In this document: piece after piece, positions 1-15,500 of the stretch | Position numbering within the stretch: position 1 is the first letter of the stretch | Layout of the letters: every line of letters starts with the position of its first letter | NCBI GenBank assembly: GCA_019096065.1 | Contig: JAGUCH010000003.1 | Span: forward strand, 3,100,001 to 3,164,000 | Reading direction: 5' to 3' | From: Paracyclopina nana | Taxonomy: Eukaryota > Arthropoda > Copepoda > Cyclopoida > Cyclopettidae | Length of the DNA stretch: 64,000 nucleotides | Position numbers and translations under genes: made by a program | Notes under the pieces: model-generated | What the model saw: only the letters and a program-made list of their open reading frames with translations | Told to the model about the DNA's origin: nothing | Database searches by the model: none

Positions 1-547
1 CTGCTAATTAGAGTGATTGTTACCATACCTGGCCGGCCCATAGCATAGGTGCATTTCTAATCTTATTAATGTAGCGGCAATCTTTTCATTAATTGTTTGA
101 TCTTTGCCGCGCCAGTCTCTACGCACTAATTAGTCTTGACGCTCCATTTCATGGAAATGTAATATATTTCACAAATAAGCGAGGCTAAAGAGTTATTCTT
201 ACGATTCAAGACATTTAAGTATGATATTTCATAATACACCTTGATTTCAATACTTCTTCCAATATTTAAGTCAAGGTCAATGTTAGAATTCCTGTCGAAA
301 CAGTAGCTTCTCATGAGCACTTGTGGAAAACAGCAATCTGCAAGAAAAAAGTCCATTACAGCTACTAAATATTGAACAAAATCTTCTAATTGATCTCTAA
401 AGGCTAAACTGGAGCTGTCGAGTAGATGGTGACGTCACTTAATTGAAATATTAGCATTCAGTCGAGACTAGCTACTTGTAGTCTATAGTTTCTTGACATA
501 AATCTAAAATAACTTCCAAGCCGAAACCAAGGAGTTTCCTTTGGAGA
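1..547. other. 3' flank of the protease, no gene seen
   Basis: AT-rich sequence downstream of the serine protease stop. An antisense open frame at 126-356 has no ATG-supported start, no recognisable domain and no matching splice sites, so I do not call it a gene. Confidence 0.4.
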
Positions 548-1413
548 TCAAGTTTCAGAAATGCACGATTTTTGTTTGTGGGGTTGCTGTATCCATTTTT
601 TGTATCTTGTTACGCTCGTAAATAATGAGTAAACTGGCTGCGTGTTATTCAATGAGCACGTTATGTTGATTTCACCGCCATATGCAAAATTCCCATGTAA
701 AATACCAACCAGTTTGGGGTTTCTCCCTATTGTGACTAGTGGACCCCCTGAGTCACCCTAGAAAAACAATTAACAATAAACATAAGTAACTCCATGCAAA
801 AGCTGCAGTACCAAGCATGTTACGGCAAATTTAGAGTAGCCACAAAATAGCTTATTCGAGCCATTGACTCCTGTTAAATTGGAGAAACAAGCTTTTTCTG
901 AGATAGCTTCAAATATTTGGCTTCGCAAAACATCACCGCGGTGATATTCAGTAACATAGCCCCACCCATAGAAATCATACAATTCTCCTGGTGTCATTAT
1001 CTTGAATTGTGTCATGGGCATGACATTTTGGTCAAATTTCAAGGTCTCGAGTAACACCAAAATTGCCAAATCATTCAAGCCATCCACAAACAAATTAGGC
1101 GAGGATGGGTTATATTCAGGATGATAGAAAGCTCTTTTGATAGGGTACGGACCATATTCTCCATGAGGGCCAACGCAAACCTAGGCAGGTTAGGAAATCG
1201 TACAAATGTGCCACTTGTTCAGCATAGTAAATCCAAATTACCCTCATATATTTATGGCACCAATAATCTATAGCATCCCCTCTGTACATAATGCAATGTC
1301 CTGCGGTGATGATGTGCTTTTTTGTCAGAATCACACCTGAGCAAGATGGAACTAATTTTTCATTTTTTTTGTACGTTCCTAAGAAGGCCACATATGGAGC
1401 TTCGTCTTCATAA
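548..1413 (-). CDS. S1-family trypsin-like serine protease (5' end unresolved)
   Basis: Secreted chymotrypsin-fold protease by family; substrate unknown. Exons read on the minus strand: about 1413-1242 (catalytic His in TAGHC), 1180-812 (catalytic Asp in NDLAIL) and 757-548 (catalytic Ser in GDSGGP, then stop). Introns of 54-61 bp have GT/AG ends and the joins are in frame: exon 2 ends in TCL and exon 3 starts at GDSGGP, as in S1 enzymes. All three catalytic residues are present, so the enzyme may be active. The exon or exons for signal peptide and activation site should lie upstream (about 1430-1750) but I could not place them with confidence. Confidence 0.85.
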
Positions 1414-1756
1414 AAAAGAAATTAAGCTTACATGCATAAATTAATGTTAATTTTTTGGCTTGCATTACTCGTTGTTATCCTCCTGCCGCCCGCCATTCTA
1501 GGCGTTTGACATTTTATGCAACTGATAATGTTAATAAGCATAATTACTTTCAGCATGATTTATGGCATATTCTTTATGCGCATCAAAGCAGCTTCAGCAC
1601 CTCACATATTAGGCTCCTTTAAAGACACTATGATTGTGATGGATAGCAAAGTAAAATATAGTTTCTTATTTTTTTCGTAGGAGCAACAATTTCTCATATT
1701 TTTACTGTTTATTACAAGGTATGGACATTATCAGGTTATGTTAAAAAAGGCCCTGT

Positions 1757-4700
1757 TTATGAGTACAACGTAGCGATTCGCTTCAACCTACGATTAATGC
1801 TTGCGAAGAAGATACCCCTTTGGTCCTCTTCAAAAGTTGCCTCCACGGAATCCAGCTTTCGGAACAAGATTTCGTTGTACACCGTTCTGGTGTCCTTCTT
1901 CAGCTTCTCCACGCTTTCTTCTGAAGACAAAACCAGATCCGACTTTCGCATTTTCACAATAGGATCCAATTCTAGAATTTAAAATCAATTTGGGTGCAAA
2001 TGTTAAAGATTGCCTCAAAATGAGATGATCACTTACCAATTCTCTGCCTTGAACTCGAGGAATGGAAAAAGTGGTCCAAGTGCCTCCAAATGACAAAAGC
2101 CACGTTTTCCACAGAGTCCACGCTCAAAGCTAACTGATGCTCCTTGTCATCAATCCGCATGCGCATCTGGTCAGCAGCTTGAGACCGTTGATCAAGTCTG
2201 GAGCTTTTTGAGACATTGGAGGCCAAAAACGATGATAGCTCGTTTGTACTCAAGTGTCCCACGGTGGCCAGCTTTTCTTTCAATTCCCTCAAGTTGGCTC
2301 TCGTGGCCAAAAGAAAAGCCATCGTGTGCTGCATCATCAAGGTCAAGTGACCGAGAGTCAATGACCGATGATTCCCGGAATCAGAGTCGTCCAAGCTCGG
2401 GCTGGCCAAAACACGGCACATTTTCCCCTTTCCTGTCATGGATGCAGCATAGGCCGCACAATTGGCATTGATTTCCATCACAAGGTTCAGTGCTTTTGCC
2501 TTGGAGTCTTCAGCAAAGAGATTGCCAGAGGCCATTTTCTTGATCAAGCATTCATTTTGACCAAAGTGGGCAGTCAGAGCGAGCATTTGCCGTTGGATCC
2601 GGGACAAATTTGAGGCGATTTCAGGCTCAACTTCTGAGGCAGTTTCATATGTGATGGACCTAGCAATGACTCCAGTCAGCAAAGAGAGCTCTTGAAGGCC
2701 AGACAAGGTGAACAGGTTGCTGTAGTGCAATCCGACCCTCACTAAACACTCGTGAGCCGTGATGAAGTGCAAAACTTGCGAAGCTGCTGAACGATTTTCA
2801 CTGCCTAAGCTTGCTAGGATAGCTTCACACAGTTTGAGGGCTGGGAACACAACTTGCTGGTACATGGCAGACACAGCCTCATCGTGGTGTCCCTCAAAAC
2901 TTGCCTCTGGCCTCATGCTGAACACCGACATTTCAGCTAGCTTTATCATGAGGCTGGACTCGAGCAGTATTTCTGATCCTGTCGCAGTTGAGGCCAATCG
3001 GGTGAGAAGGGCCATTTTCGTCTCATACGTGTAGAAGGCCTTCAAATGATCAGATGGTTTTGAGCTCACCAAGTTGGCCAGCTGATTGTCCTCAGTGAAC
3101 AAAGACTCGATTATGTGCCTCAGGTATCCTTGCTTGGACAAGTAGTAGAGCCACGAGCCTCGACCTTCGAGATGAATCAATTCATCTAAAAGGCTGAGAG
3201 CCAACATCATCCGGATTTCGTGACCACTAACTGAATCGCGACAAACAATGTCGAGGAATCCATCGCCATAGCATTGCAAGACTTCTAGATTGGCTTTGCG
3301 AAGCCTTTCCTTGTCTGCATTTCTCTCCTTTTTATCTTTTCCAATTCTGAGATAATTGAGCAGAGCACCATATAGATTAGCTCGTACTCTTTGAGCAGCT
3401 GCACTCGTTCCAACTATCCACATAACCAGTCCTTTCAAAATGGCCTAAAAATCACAAAAAAGTAACAGAAATGTCGCTCGTCTATAATCGATAATTCTAA
3501 CCTGTAGAGCAGCGGAGTAGAGTTTTGAGGTCTCTTTCACTGAACTGGAATCAAGCATGGACACGAAAGACTCCTTGTTCTGCTCCTCGTTTTTTCCGTC
3601 ATAGGTTTGCCTCAAACTTGTCATGAGCAACAGGACAATTCCAGAGACCTGGTTGGTCATTTCAAGCAAAGCTTTGTCCGCTAAGACTTTGTTGAGCAGC
3701 ATCTGAATTAATTCTAGCAAGAGTCGCTGCTTTGAGGTTGCCAGCAAAATTTGGTCAGAGGGCAAACCGCATAGAAGCATCTCGGCCACTTGCCTCCACG
3801 CATCCAACAAATTGCGTTTCGATGCTGTCCTCTCTTGAAGGTTGTTCCATTCCACAGCATACGCCAAGATTTGCCGGATTTCCTCCTGGATGAGCCCTCG
3901 CTGGCTTCCCAGCCCATTTGAGGTTGAGCTTTGCAAATTGGCCAGCTCAATGCTCAAAATCTTGTGCAAGCCCCTGATGTCAACCCTACCATTAACCTTG
4001 CATTGCTTCAGTACGTGGTCAATCTGGCCAGCGTCAAACACTTCAAACTGAGGCTGGAACATGGTTTCTTCAGAGAAGTCGATTGCCTCCAGAATGTTCA
4101 ATAAGCGGTGCTGCTGGCCTCCTTGGTCTTCAAGAGGCCGCATGCCACCACTAAATGGGACTTGAGCTCTGGACAATTGGCTCAAAAAAGTCGAGGAATT
4201 GATCGTCTGCCCAGAACTTTCGGACGAGTTCAACAAGAGACTCGACAATCTCACCACTTGAGATCTCTGCCTCATTTGGCTCAGCATTTTGACCTCGATG
4301 GCCACCGTTTTCAGTAACCAGGCCATGGCAAGGTTGGTTTGCTCGTTCTTGCCCTTATAGGGCAACAACGAGATTTGCGAGCACAGAAAGTCCTCAGCTG
4401 ATCTCAAGAACCTCAGCGTCACCTCCGACGTAGCCATATTCGAGCACAAATGGAAAATTAGCTTCATAGAGGCAACCACCAGGTTTGGGCTTTCGTTGAG
4501 AGAGGGGTTCTGCTCACCAGATGGCATGGGGCGAAGGTACGTCAATATGGCATGGAAGGGCGACCTCACCGCACCTAGGACTCCTTGAGGCTGAATTGTC
4601 GACTTAGAGATGCCCTTTTGCAGGTTAAATCCGAGTAGAAAATGAGTCAAGGTTGGCCCAGGCAAGTTGAGTCCATCGAGAAGCAATTCAATGGTTGCCA

Positions 4701-7654
4701 ATTTGATGGCTTCGGTAGTGACAGCGGGTCCCGTGCCTTCATCCAGAATATCCGCAAATCCCTTGATGATCATATTTGCAACAGTCTCATTGACCCTGAA
4801 CGTTGCCAGTAAAGAGGTTTGGGCTGAGGCTGAGGATCGACTTACGCCTCGAATCACTCCAATCGCATGAAGGCTGTGGGTTGGGAGCCTCCAAGCATGG
4901 ATAACGAATTTGGCAACATTGAGCATATGATCAGGCTTCCCAGATCGTGGGTTAATTGCCAGCAAAAGATTGCTCAACGACGTCAGAATTAGGCTTGAGT
5001 TTGATGCAGCTCTTGAGGACTCCATCATTGGTCCCTGTAGTTGGAGGCCGATTTCAAGCAGCTGAAGGGTGCAAAGGCTGCAGCTCTCCATTTCCGCCTT
5101 TCCAAGGAAATCTTGGTAGGTATCCAGCAAGCCGACAGATTCGTCAAGCAGAAACAAGAGCAGTCTCAGAGTCTCGCTAGACTGCAGCAATGATGTCATG
5201 ATCTGGAATCCAATTGACGTCATGCCTCCAAATTCGCCGACTGAAGGCTCATAATCCTTGAGTAGTTTCACCATGATCTTCAGCACCAGTCGGCCAATGT
5301 CCCACCGCTCAGACACGTTCTTGTAAGCCCTCGTGCTGAACTTGAGGAAAATGTGGTCTCTGATGAAATTGTAGTAGGGTCGAAATCCGGGTACGCGAAG
5401 GCCCTGGCCAAGACCATCGGGCAGGCCGTGGTCAGTCAGGCCGTCAATGAGCCTCAAAAAGGCCCGAGTGAGAGGGTACTCCTCATTTCTAGCCTCAACT
5501 TCTTCGATCTCCGAAAAGAGGCCGAGGGGCCGCTGCTGACTCGTGGTAGGGATGGTGTTGATAACTTGAGCAGCTTCAATATTTTGCCAAATAGAAGCGG
5601 CCACTTCTGCGCTTAACGCAAGAGACGACAGTGCGTTGAGAATTTCCGCTTTTAACCCCGTGGGCACAGCACAGCTGAGAAGACCGACCATGACGAGTCC
5701 AGGCTGCCAACCCGAGTGCTCAGAAATGGCGATCCTTGCGGCCTCCGAGAACTTGGTCACATTTGTGATAAGCTTTAACACTGAGCCCAGGCCTTGAACC
5801 TCGGTGGGCGAAATTCCCCGAGTCATCGGTCTTCTGTAAATGGAATCCATCATGGGCTGCTGCACAGAATCCTGTCGAAGATTGGCAAAGTATTGGTGAA
5901 GGCTGGCAAAAAAGTGGTCCCACGATACAGTCTGACCAACGTTCACTTTGAGCAGGTTGAAGCAGTGCAGCGCGGCCTCAGGATGGCTGGACAAGCTGTT
6001 CAGGAGATTGACGTATGGGGTGTAAAGGCTTGGCATCAGAAGGTCCCCAGCCAGTCGAACAAACTTGTTAAGGCTGACCTGCCGTTGCGGGAGTCTTTCA
6101 GTGTTTTCCGAAGGACACCAATAGTCGAGGATCAATCCGTACTGATCGTTCGTGTACAAGCTGGCCAATGCCCCAAGAAGGTTTTCAAAATGTTGGCCCA
6201 CTAAAGGTACTGAAAATTGTACACCTTCTTGCTCATGCATGAGTTTGTTGCGTGCAGCCTCATCTGCGCGATTGCGGAGATCCTTCACTTTGAGGGGCAT
6301 TTGAATGATCAAATCAGTAAGAAGTTGATGTAGCCTTCTCACATAAAATTCCTCAGTCTTTAGTAGCTTCGAAGGCAAGATGCATTCCAAGAGCCAATGA
6401 AAAGTTCCATTTTCAAGGGCAGTTTCCAGAACCAGCTCATCTTCTTCAACCACCACTTGTTGATCTTCCTTAAGGCTACTGGCTAAAGAACGAAGCGTGG
6501 CAATTGTCATAGACCACGCAAACTGAGCCAAGCTTTGCAGGCCAGTGTGTCCCCAAGGCTCGGTCTTGGCCAGCCTCCGATGAATGGTGGGAATGAAGGA
6601 CGTGTCCCCAAGAATCGGGAGCCCTTGCAAACTTTCCTCACCATCAGAACACTAAAGGAACACAAGCATGAGCTTAGAAGAATGTTTACACCGAATAGCC
6701 GTTACCTTTGTTATTGCACCAGCGTCGATGCTATACAAAAGAGCCATTGTTAAGGTAAGGTTGACATCGTCCAGAACTCCAGAAGCGGTTACATCTGAAG
6801 GCTTGACTTTGGACAAGTAGTCAATCAGCCTTAAGGTATCTTGCTTGGGAAGTCCAGACTGAGCGGCAAAAGCGAAAATGCAATCTGCCAGGCCTTGACG
6901 AATGTCATTGAACAAGTCGTACACCTCACGGCGGTGGCGGGCATCGCCTAAGGCAAGATTCTTCTGCAATAGCATAACTTCAGCGGGCCAGTCATTGGAT
7001 TTCAAAAATGACAGGATTTTATCGACCAACCCATCTTCAAGCAAAGACTGGGTGTACTTGGTGACCAAATCAGTGATATCCTCAGAAGACCCAATGGTCC
7101 AAGATACACCAGCTCGCCCTTGAATCAAAGTTCGCAATGCCTGCACTAGAGCTTTTCGGCCGTCATAATACAAGAGAACGGCCACAAGACCACGAGTCAG
7201 GCCGGGATACTGGCAAAGCTGTTCTTCCGCTGAAAAAGCAATTTGTTGAACTCAGCATTGAAGTCATCGTCAAAAATAGGTTTCACGTACCTTGAAGGAG
7301 AAGTTGAAGAGAGGAGATTTCATTCATCTCGAACATTTCAGACACGATCATCGCTTCTTCGACTATGGATGCCGGTAACTTCTGTTTAGATGGCTCCGAA
7401 ACTGACTCAGAGGAATTAGACGACAATAGCGGCAGTGAAATGCCTTCAGTGGCAGCTTTCCGGACCAACGCTGCATCGGCGGAATTTCTGGGAGAATTTT
7501 TCAGAAGGCCAATCAAGGTTGGCTTATGTTTCTTCAATGCGGCCTCAAAGTCGTTCAAGATTCCAGGCTGATTCCGGAGGACAGCAGCCTCCACAGTTGC
7601 CGCCAAGTGCTTTAACGGCGTCCAGGGATCTTCAACGGTGCTTTCGGCCGTCAT
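1757..7654 (-). CDS. Nup205: Nucleoporin NUP205
   Basis: Large scaffold nucleoporin of the inner ring of the nuclear pore complex. Five exons: 7654-7291, 7229-6706, 6651-3502, 3444-2037 and 1971-1757; four introns of 54-65 bp; total 1,886 aa, near the usual NUP205 length of about 2,000. The start is the ATG at 7654; the open frame extends upstream only through a TTG. Family-like stretches include KKHKP near the N-terminus, LTRGLVAVLLYYDG across the first splice join, VKDLRNRADEAAR, and a PQRQVSLNKFVR block. No frame breaks. It is arranged head to head with ATG16L1, sharing a gap of about 550 bp. Confidence 0.95.
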
Positions 7655-8203
7655 TGTTGCGCAAAACTTGAGAACCAGGCGCTTTAGCGTGAAAAACAAA
7701 AATTCTTGAAATCGCGCGGATTTTGTTTTGATTTCTTTTTCTGCAATTACAACAACAAAGCGCTACCAGATTAGAATTGTGCTAGAAATATCGTAAAGCA
7801 TACTTTAGAAAGGAAAGTGTGGAATACCCTTTTCTCTGAACATATTAGGAATATAAAGTAGCTAACATAAGCTTCCCTTATAACTGCATTGTAAATCATT
7901 TGAATTTCACCTAAAGGAAACAAAATTGAGGCTTTTTAGATATAATTTCGACGATTTGTAACATGATGCTCTGATAACTTTCATTCTCATCAGCTAAGCG
8001 CTCTCCAAAGTAAAGAACGCAACCTACGCGGACACAGCTGCTAGGCGTGCTAGCCGTCGCAGATTCCAGATTGGCATGCATGTGCAACAGCAGCAATTCA
8101 GTGAAATCATGACTGACGACGTCGAATATGGTCGATTCTACAACGAACCTGAGGCAAGTGACTTTTTCTTTCTCTGAATTCCTCCTTCGCTGTCCTCTCC
8201 AAA
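7655..8203. promoter_or_regulatory. Shared divergent promoter region NUP205 / ATG16L1
   Basis: The 549-bp gap lies between two outward-facing start codons, so both promoters must lie here or overlap the 5' ends. I see no clear TATA box. A short upstream open frame starts with the ATG at 8108 and could be a 5' leader ORF of ATG16L1. Confidence 0.5.
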
Positions 8204-10003
<1,800 letters not shown>

Positions 10004-10133
10004 GATTGGCAAATCAATGCCTTTTTGCTTAAACCTTATGCTATTTGTGTATTTGAGTTTTTGTTATACAAGTTATCAGTGGTTCAACACATATAAAAGC
10101 TGGTACTTAATGCTATTAAACTTGAGTTGATTA

Positions 10134-11045
10134 ATGACATTATTGGTACTTTGGGTCAAAATTCAAATAGTAGTAATTTGGACAGCGATGGAGGGGAGAC
10201 TATTCAGGTTTTTCTTTTTTTGGTTATTTTAGTTTTGCTGTCTCTATTTTTAGTGGTTCAACTCGTGTGACAACCAACTGGACAACAATGCTGTCAAGTA
10301 TAAGGCCGATTTAGCTTTTGCAAAGCGCGACTATGCATCAGCCACAAACGGATACCTGGAGTTGATGCAAACCAATCCTAAATGCAATTCAAGCTTGTAC
10401 AGGGAAATCGTGGAAAGTCTCACCAGATGCTACATTCACACCAAAAACTATGAAAAGGCGCTTGAGCTCTCCAGGATCTTGGTAACTAAAAAGTGACTTT
10501 GAAAATATGTAAGATTATAATGTATTTTTCAGCTTTTGAAGACGAACCCTGCAAATGTGGAGCAGATGGCCAATTGCTGGAGTCTTCTAGCTCAAGCGTA
10601 TGGTGGTGTTGAAGACTTTAATAGATCTGTTGCAGCTCTCGTCTCACTCGTTGAGCTTCATCCACAATTGCCGGAAATATGGCAAGAAATGGCTGTTGGC
10701 TTTGATTCATTGGGGAATGCAAAGATGGCCCTTTATTGTCGCGTTAGGGAGCAAAGGCTATTGCAGTCGGTTCAAAAAACTGTCTCTGGAATTGCCCTTA
10801 CTACAAACTTGAAAAAGCAGTCTGATGTTGAAATGTCCCGTGAGGATGCTACCCTCATTATTGAGCTCGTCGACGAAGAGTTATTTCATAGGGGCAAAGC
10901 AGTTGAAGAAAAAGACAAGCTAATTAGTGAGAACACTTTGTCACCTGCTCCAAATAATCATCCACCATCATGGATAAATGACGCTGAAAAAGCAGAGGCT
11001 GTCGTATCAGATTTCACTAAGAATTGCCTGAAAGAGAAGTGCTAA
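10134..11045 (+). CDS. C8orf76: TPR-repeat protein, C8orf76-like (start uncertain)
   Basis: Exons 10254-10481 and 10533-11045, joined in phase 0 by a 51-bp intron. The first visible exon starts WFNS and continues with KADLAFAKRDYASA, which resembles the start of the C8orf76 TPR region, followed by further helical repeats such as NYEKALELSRIL and RSVAALVSLVELHP. Function of this family is poorly known. The initiating exon is not settled: ATG ACA TTA TTG followed by GTACTT at 10134-10145 fits phase 0, whereas the ATG at 10188 does not. An AATAAA at 11062 fits the 3' end. It follows ATG16L1 closely on the same strand. Confidence 0.65.
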
Positions 11046-11460
11046 TTTTAAGAATATTATGAATAAATGGAGCCGATTTTGTGATAATACATGAATGGAT
11101 CTTTTTGTGGGAACTTAAGTGAATTATTTGAGCTTTTTCAAAATACCAAGGTCGGGAAAACAAGTTAATTAGGGCTCTAGTGCCATTGAATTTTTTTTTT
11201 TTGGATTTTTTAGGGCTTGAGCATATTTGGTTTCGTGCCACTAAAGGATCACGAGGCTACAAATTTAGTTATTTTTTTCTCGCTGCAAATATAGTTCATT
11301 TTTGGCTCATTATTAGGCTGGCTCGTTGAGTTCATTAATACAGCTTGGATAACGTGTTAAAATAGCTTGACGGAAATGAGAGAATCTGGATTTGGGCCTT
11401 ATGCAATGCAGTCAACTTCTCTAGTTGCTTTTGCTACAATCTGCAGTCATTAGCAAAGAG

Positions 11461-12447
11461 ATGCCACTCTGCAACGCATATAACCGAATTTATATTGTAG
11501 GTCTCGGTTTGGAACTGGCCATCGGCATAATTAGCAATGTTGCTTGCATACTTTACATTGTCCACAAGCTAAAATTGAACTCGACCATCAAGCAAATCCT
11601 GCTTGCCGATACTTGGATCACTCTAGCCTGCCTGTTATGCAGTGCGTCTGGATACATTATAGTATATGTGGCTGAAATTTGTTCATCTTGGTCTTGCACT
11701 ACCTTTTTGCTCCCGCTCAGAATTGCGTTCACCAGCTCCACTCTCATCACGTTCGTTTTGTCATATGTAAGGTACCAAATGGCTCACAAAGCCTCTCTTG
11801 GTGAGATTTATGACAACCCTCAGCTGAAGGTGAAGCTGAAGGCGTTTGTATTCATCCTCGTCATTTACCAAGTTAGCATATTCTTGGCCTCTGCCATTTT
11901 CAAGGCTGGTGTAAGCAATTCTGTTATTCAGTGCTACGGGGGAATAAAGGGCGTTCTGGGATACGTGAATTTCTTCCTGCTCTTGGCAAGCTTTTGGCTC
12001 ACCATCTTTTATGATCTGGCAATGGTCAAATTTTTGAGGGACAGGTCCAGGACAAGACCCATAGAAATGGCTGTTTGGTCCACCAATCCCCAGCTAATTT
12101 TCCCATCTTCAAGGTACTATTTGGTAATTATATGTTTAATTGATGAAACATCCTCTTACTGTATATATAGGAACCCCCTAAGTGATCTAGTGCCGATAAA
12201 GTCAACCATCTTCAGCATTATCGGCATTTTGTTCATCCTTGTGGTCTCGAGTTTCATAATTTTTGTGGATGTGGATGACGGATATGGGCTCAACCAAATC
12301 ATAGTTTTACTTGGGGCTGCGAGGGCAGCTTCGCATATGGTTTGCACATTGATGTTCACTGTCAAATCCCAAGACGAGCAACCTCGACGTATTGTCCCTC
12401 TACCGCCGAGAGCTTTGCAGTATCATGACAACGTAGCAGCAAAATAA
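11461..12447 (+). CDS. Seven-transmembrane receptor-like protein
   Basis: Multi-pass membrane protein with about seven hydrophobic segments and the general layout of a rhodopsin-class GPCR; TYVRYQ-like context after helix 3 (SYVRYQ) sits where DRY is expected. Ligand unknown and no subfamily recognised. The start is the ATG at 11461; upstream is an in-frame TAG at 11422. A 57-bp stretch, 12114-12170, has intron ends (AAG|GTACTA ... TATATAG|GAAC) but is also open in frame, so both a 309-aa spliced and a 328-aa unspliced product are possible. The gene converges on the Toll gene. Confidence 0.6.
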   Translation: MPLCNAYNRIYIVGLGLELAIGIISNVACILYIVHKLKLNSTIKQILLADTWITLACLLCSASGYIIVYVAEICSSWSCTTFLLPLRIAFTSSTLITFVLSYVRYQMAHKASLGEIYDNPQLKVKLKAFVFILVIYQVSIFLASAIFKAGVSNSVIQCYGGIKGVLGYVNFFLLLASFWLTIFYDLAMVKFLRDRSRTRPIEMAVWSTNPQLIFPSSRYYLVIICLIDETSSYCIYRNPLSDLVPIKSTIFSIIGILFILVVSSFIIFVDVDDGYGLNQIIVLLGAARAASHMVCTLMFTVKSQDEQPRRIVPLPPRALQYHDNVAAK

Positions 12448-12558
12448 TGTTTCAAAATATAAAATCTATCTTTATTTGATTGTCGATTGAAGCTTGCTAA
12501 CATTAGGTAAATGAAATACCGACTGTCGGTTAAAATATCACATTGCGTTGCGAGATCT

Positions 12559-15500
12559 TTAGATAGGAGAAACTGAATTGGCTCTTCCGTTAAGAATGCT
12601 ACTGAAAGAGATGCCATTGCTTTCATTGAGCTCAGTTGAAGATTCCAACGACTGGGTCATCACGTGATTGTTGCTTTCAAAATTGCTGGGCATGGCGTAG
12701 CTGGTTGCATTCAGTCTGGTAGCATTACTTCTTCCAAATATTGAAAGGCAGCATCTTGCTCTTGCTCCTTTATGAGGTAAGGCATACCTCAATTTCTCCC
12801 AAAACCACCTGTCATCCCATGACAAGTAGGTATTGCTTCGCACATACTCATTCAGACCTTCGGGCATGAGCTCTTTGCTGGGAATGGCACCTTTCACCAC
12901 AACAATCAGTTTACTTCTCTTTTGAGCAATTTCGAACCTAAAATTGACGGATGTTATTAACCCTTGTTAATTTTTGTTTATGGAACCCCTTGTATACCGA
13001 CTAATTTATAAAGGAGGAAATGAGCAAAATGACGAAATGGGAATAGGGAGAATTGAAACATTAACTTGAGGGACAGCCTTTCTTACAAATTCCTGAACAA
13101 AAATATGAGGGTTCATTTGGTAGCGTTTCCCATAGCATAAAATTTCAAATAAACGTCTAGCTCAGTTTTAGTTAGTTTTTCTGTCATTGTGACAAAAATT
13201 GACCCCCTCCAAAATTAAAAGACCTAACTTTTATTACTTCATGCAACAATCACTGTAGTATGCAGGAAAGGAGATAGAGAAAGGCTATCCAACTGTGATT
13301 ATAAGAATAAGCTTTTTAAAATTAAAATGTCTCTCTTCCTGAGCATTTTAGAGACTTGCCTATCCAGCAAATAAAGCTAGATATGGGACTTTTATAGGTG
13401 GTCATTGCTATGAACAACCTTTTTAAAAGAATCAAAGTTAAAGGTACTAGTGGGTTTTAAAAAGTTTATGTTATGGGAAGCGCTACGCCAGGATTTTAAA
13501 TTACTTCCAAATGAACCAGTGGTGAATGAACTTTAAAAAAATGTGCATATTTTTGATGGAGAATTTTGTCTGGGTTTGGCTACCCCACCTCACCCTACTA
13601 TGCACATAAGCCAACTTTTAACAGCCTCTACACCCGACTGCGCCATGGCTGAACTTTTTTCGGCTGAATCACCTCATTGTGCTCTGTAAAATACATTTTA
13701 GCTTCCAGACAAGTAAGTAAGTCCCCACGTGCGAATGGAGTAACTTTTAAAGATGAAAAGTACTCTACTACTGATCGAATACCAAACAAAAGTTATAATT
13801 CAGTGACTTGCTTGCCAGACGATTTGTAAGGTGAATTATTTGTTCAAATGCCTCCCTTGCGCACAAAATATGAGAAATTTCCTATTTAATTCCAAGTAAT
13901 ACATCCGCATTTTTCAGAGTTAGGTTTATATACTCTTGTTTTTCCTCCTAGGAAAAGCATTACTCCCTACCTTTCATACCAAGCGGAAGCATGTTAATAA
14001 AAATAAGCTTACTCTTGCAATGCCCAGCCACTTGAAATGAAGTTTTCCGAGAGAACAATTAGTGTACGGTTGGACTTGTCCACTGCTTCGATGATCTGAT
14101 CATTGATGGGCCGCCCTGGTACAAAGTCACGCACATGGACAATGCATCTGTATGTATAATCACTGCTTTTGTCCTCAAGAATGGGCACCATTTGATCCTC
14201 GACAAAGTCCTTGTCAACACTGGAATAGCTGATAAAGACATCGTAGTCCTTGTCCACATTTTCATCTGCAGAAAAGCATAAGGACCTCAACATGGGCTTT
14301 GAATAGATCCAAATGAAGAATGTCTGCCTGTACACTAAAAAGACTATTGCAAACAGCAGCAACAAGATGGACACTAGAGAGGCAGGCAGGGCCACTGATG
14401 TGGCCAAGTCTTGAAACTCTAGGCAAAACTCCTTGTAATCACTGATATTCAGTATAGGCATGGAGTTAGCCTTACAGTCTAAGGAAACCATATTAGCATC
14501 TTGAATCATGGATCCAGGATTTCGAGTCACAAGTTGATACAGTTGTCTTGATTCACAGTCACATAAGAAAGGGTTGCCACCGATCCAGATCTTTTGCAGG
14601 CTTGGCAGTTCTGCTACCAAACCTTCAATGTCAATTTCCTCAAGATGGTTGCCATCAATAGCCAAGTGAACTAGGTTGGCTGGTAAATCTTCAGGAGCAA
14701 AAGTTTCCAAGTTGTTTTGGCTCAACGCAATCCTTGTAACACTGTCAAAATCTTTGATCAATGCTCTTAGATGACCAGTTGAGTTGAGGCTAGTCTTGCT
14801 CAAATCAAGAGCCACGTCATTTACCAAGCCACCATTCACGATGGCAGGAATGAAAGTTGGTAAGCTTGGTCTTCCAGAACAGTCCACCGTGATCTTGCCC
14901 TTTTGCTCTTCAGGCGACTGGTACGGTGCATAATCACATCTGCACTCACTGGGGCAAGCATCACGTAAGTAGTATGAAGGAAAGCTGCAAGTTAAATTTC
15001 TAATGTCAATCTTGGACAGCGAAATGCCTTCGCAAGTAATGTCATGCTTGAAATTCATCCAAGTAGTCAGGGAATCATGAGCAAGTTTGTCCCTCAAGTG
15101 CAAGGCTAAGTTGACATTTCTGCAGTCACAGGCAATAGGATTTTTAGAAATGTCAATAATGGCAGGAGCCCTTGTGCTAGGTGAAATGGTAGACAAATGT
15201 TGATATGCCAGGGAATAGGACACTTCATCTAAATTGTTGGAAGACAAATCAACGTCCACACTTTCACCGCTGATATGGAAGAAAAAATCTGGCCATATCT
15301 CAATCTTGGGGCCGATGCTGTTATTTCTTAAATTGAGCCTTTGCAACCGATGGTAAGCTGAAAAAATAAATAATTGCACACGAGGAATCATTATTTCGAT
15401 TAGTGTAAGCCATACTTGTTCTGAATTGCTCAGGGACATGACTGATTTGAATCTTGTTGTTGGACATGTCCAGACTTTCAATGCTCCTCATTCCTATCCA

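Noticed and set aside
126..356. Open frame antisense, 76 codons
   Set aside because: No ATG-supported start, no domain, no splice connection to the protease upstream.
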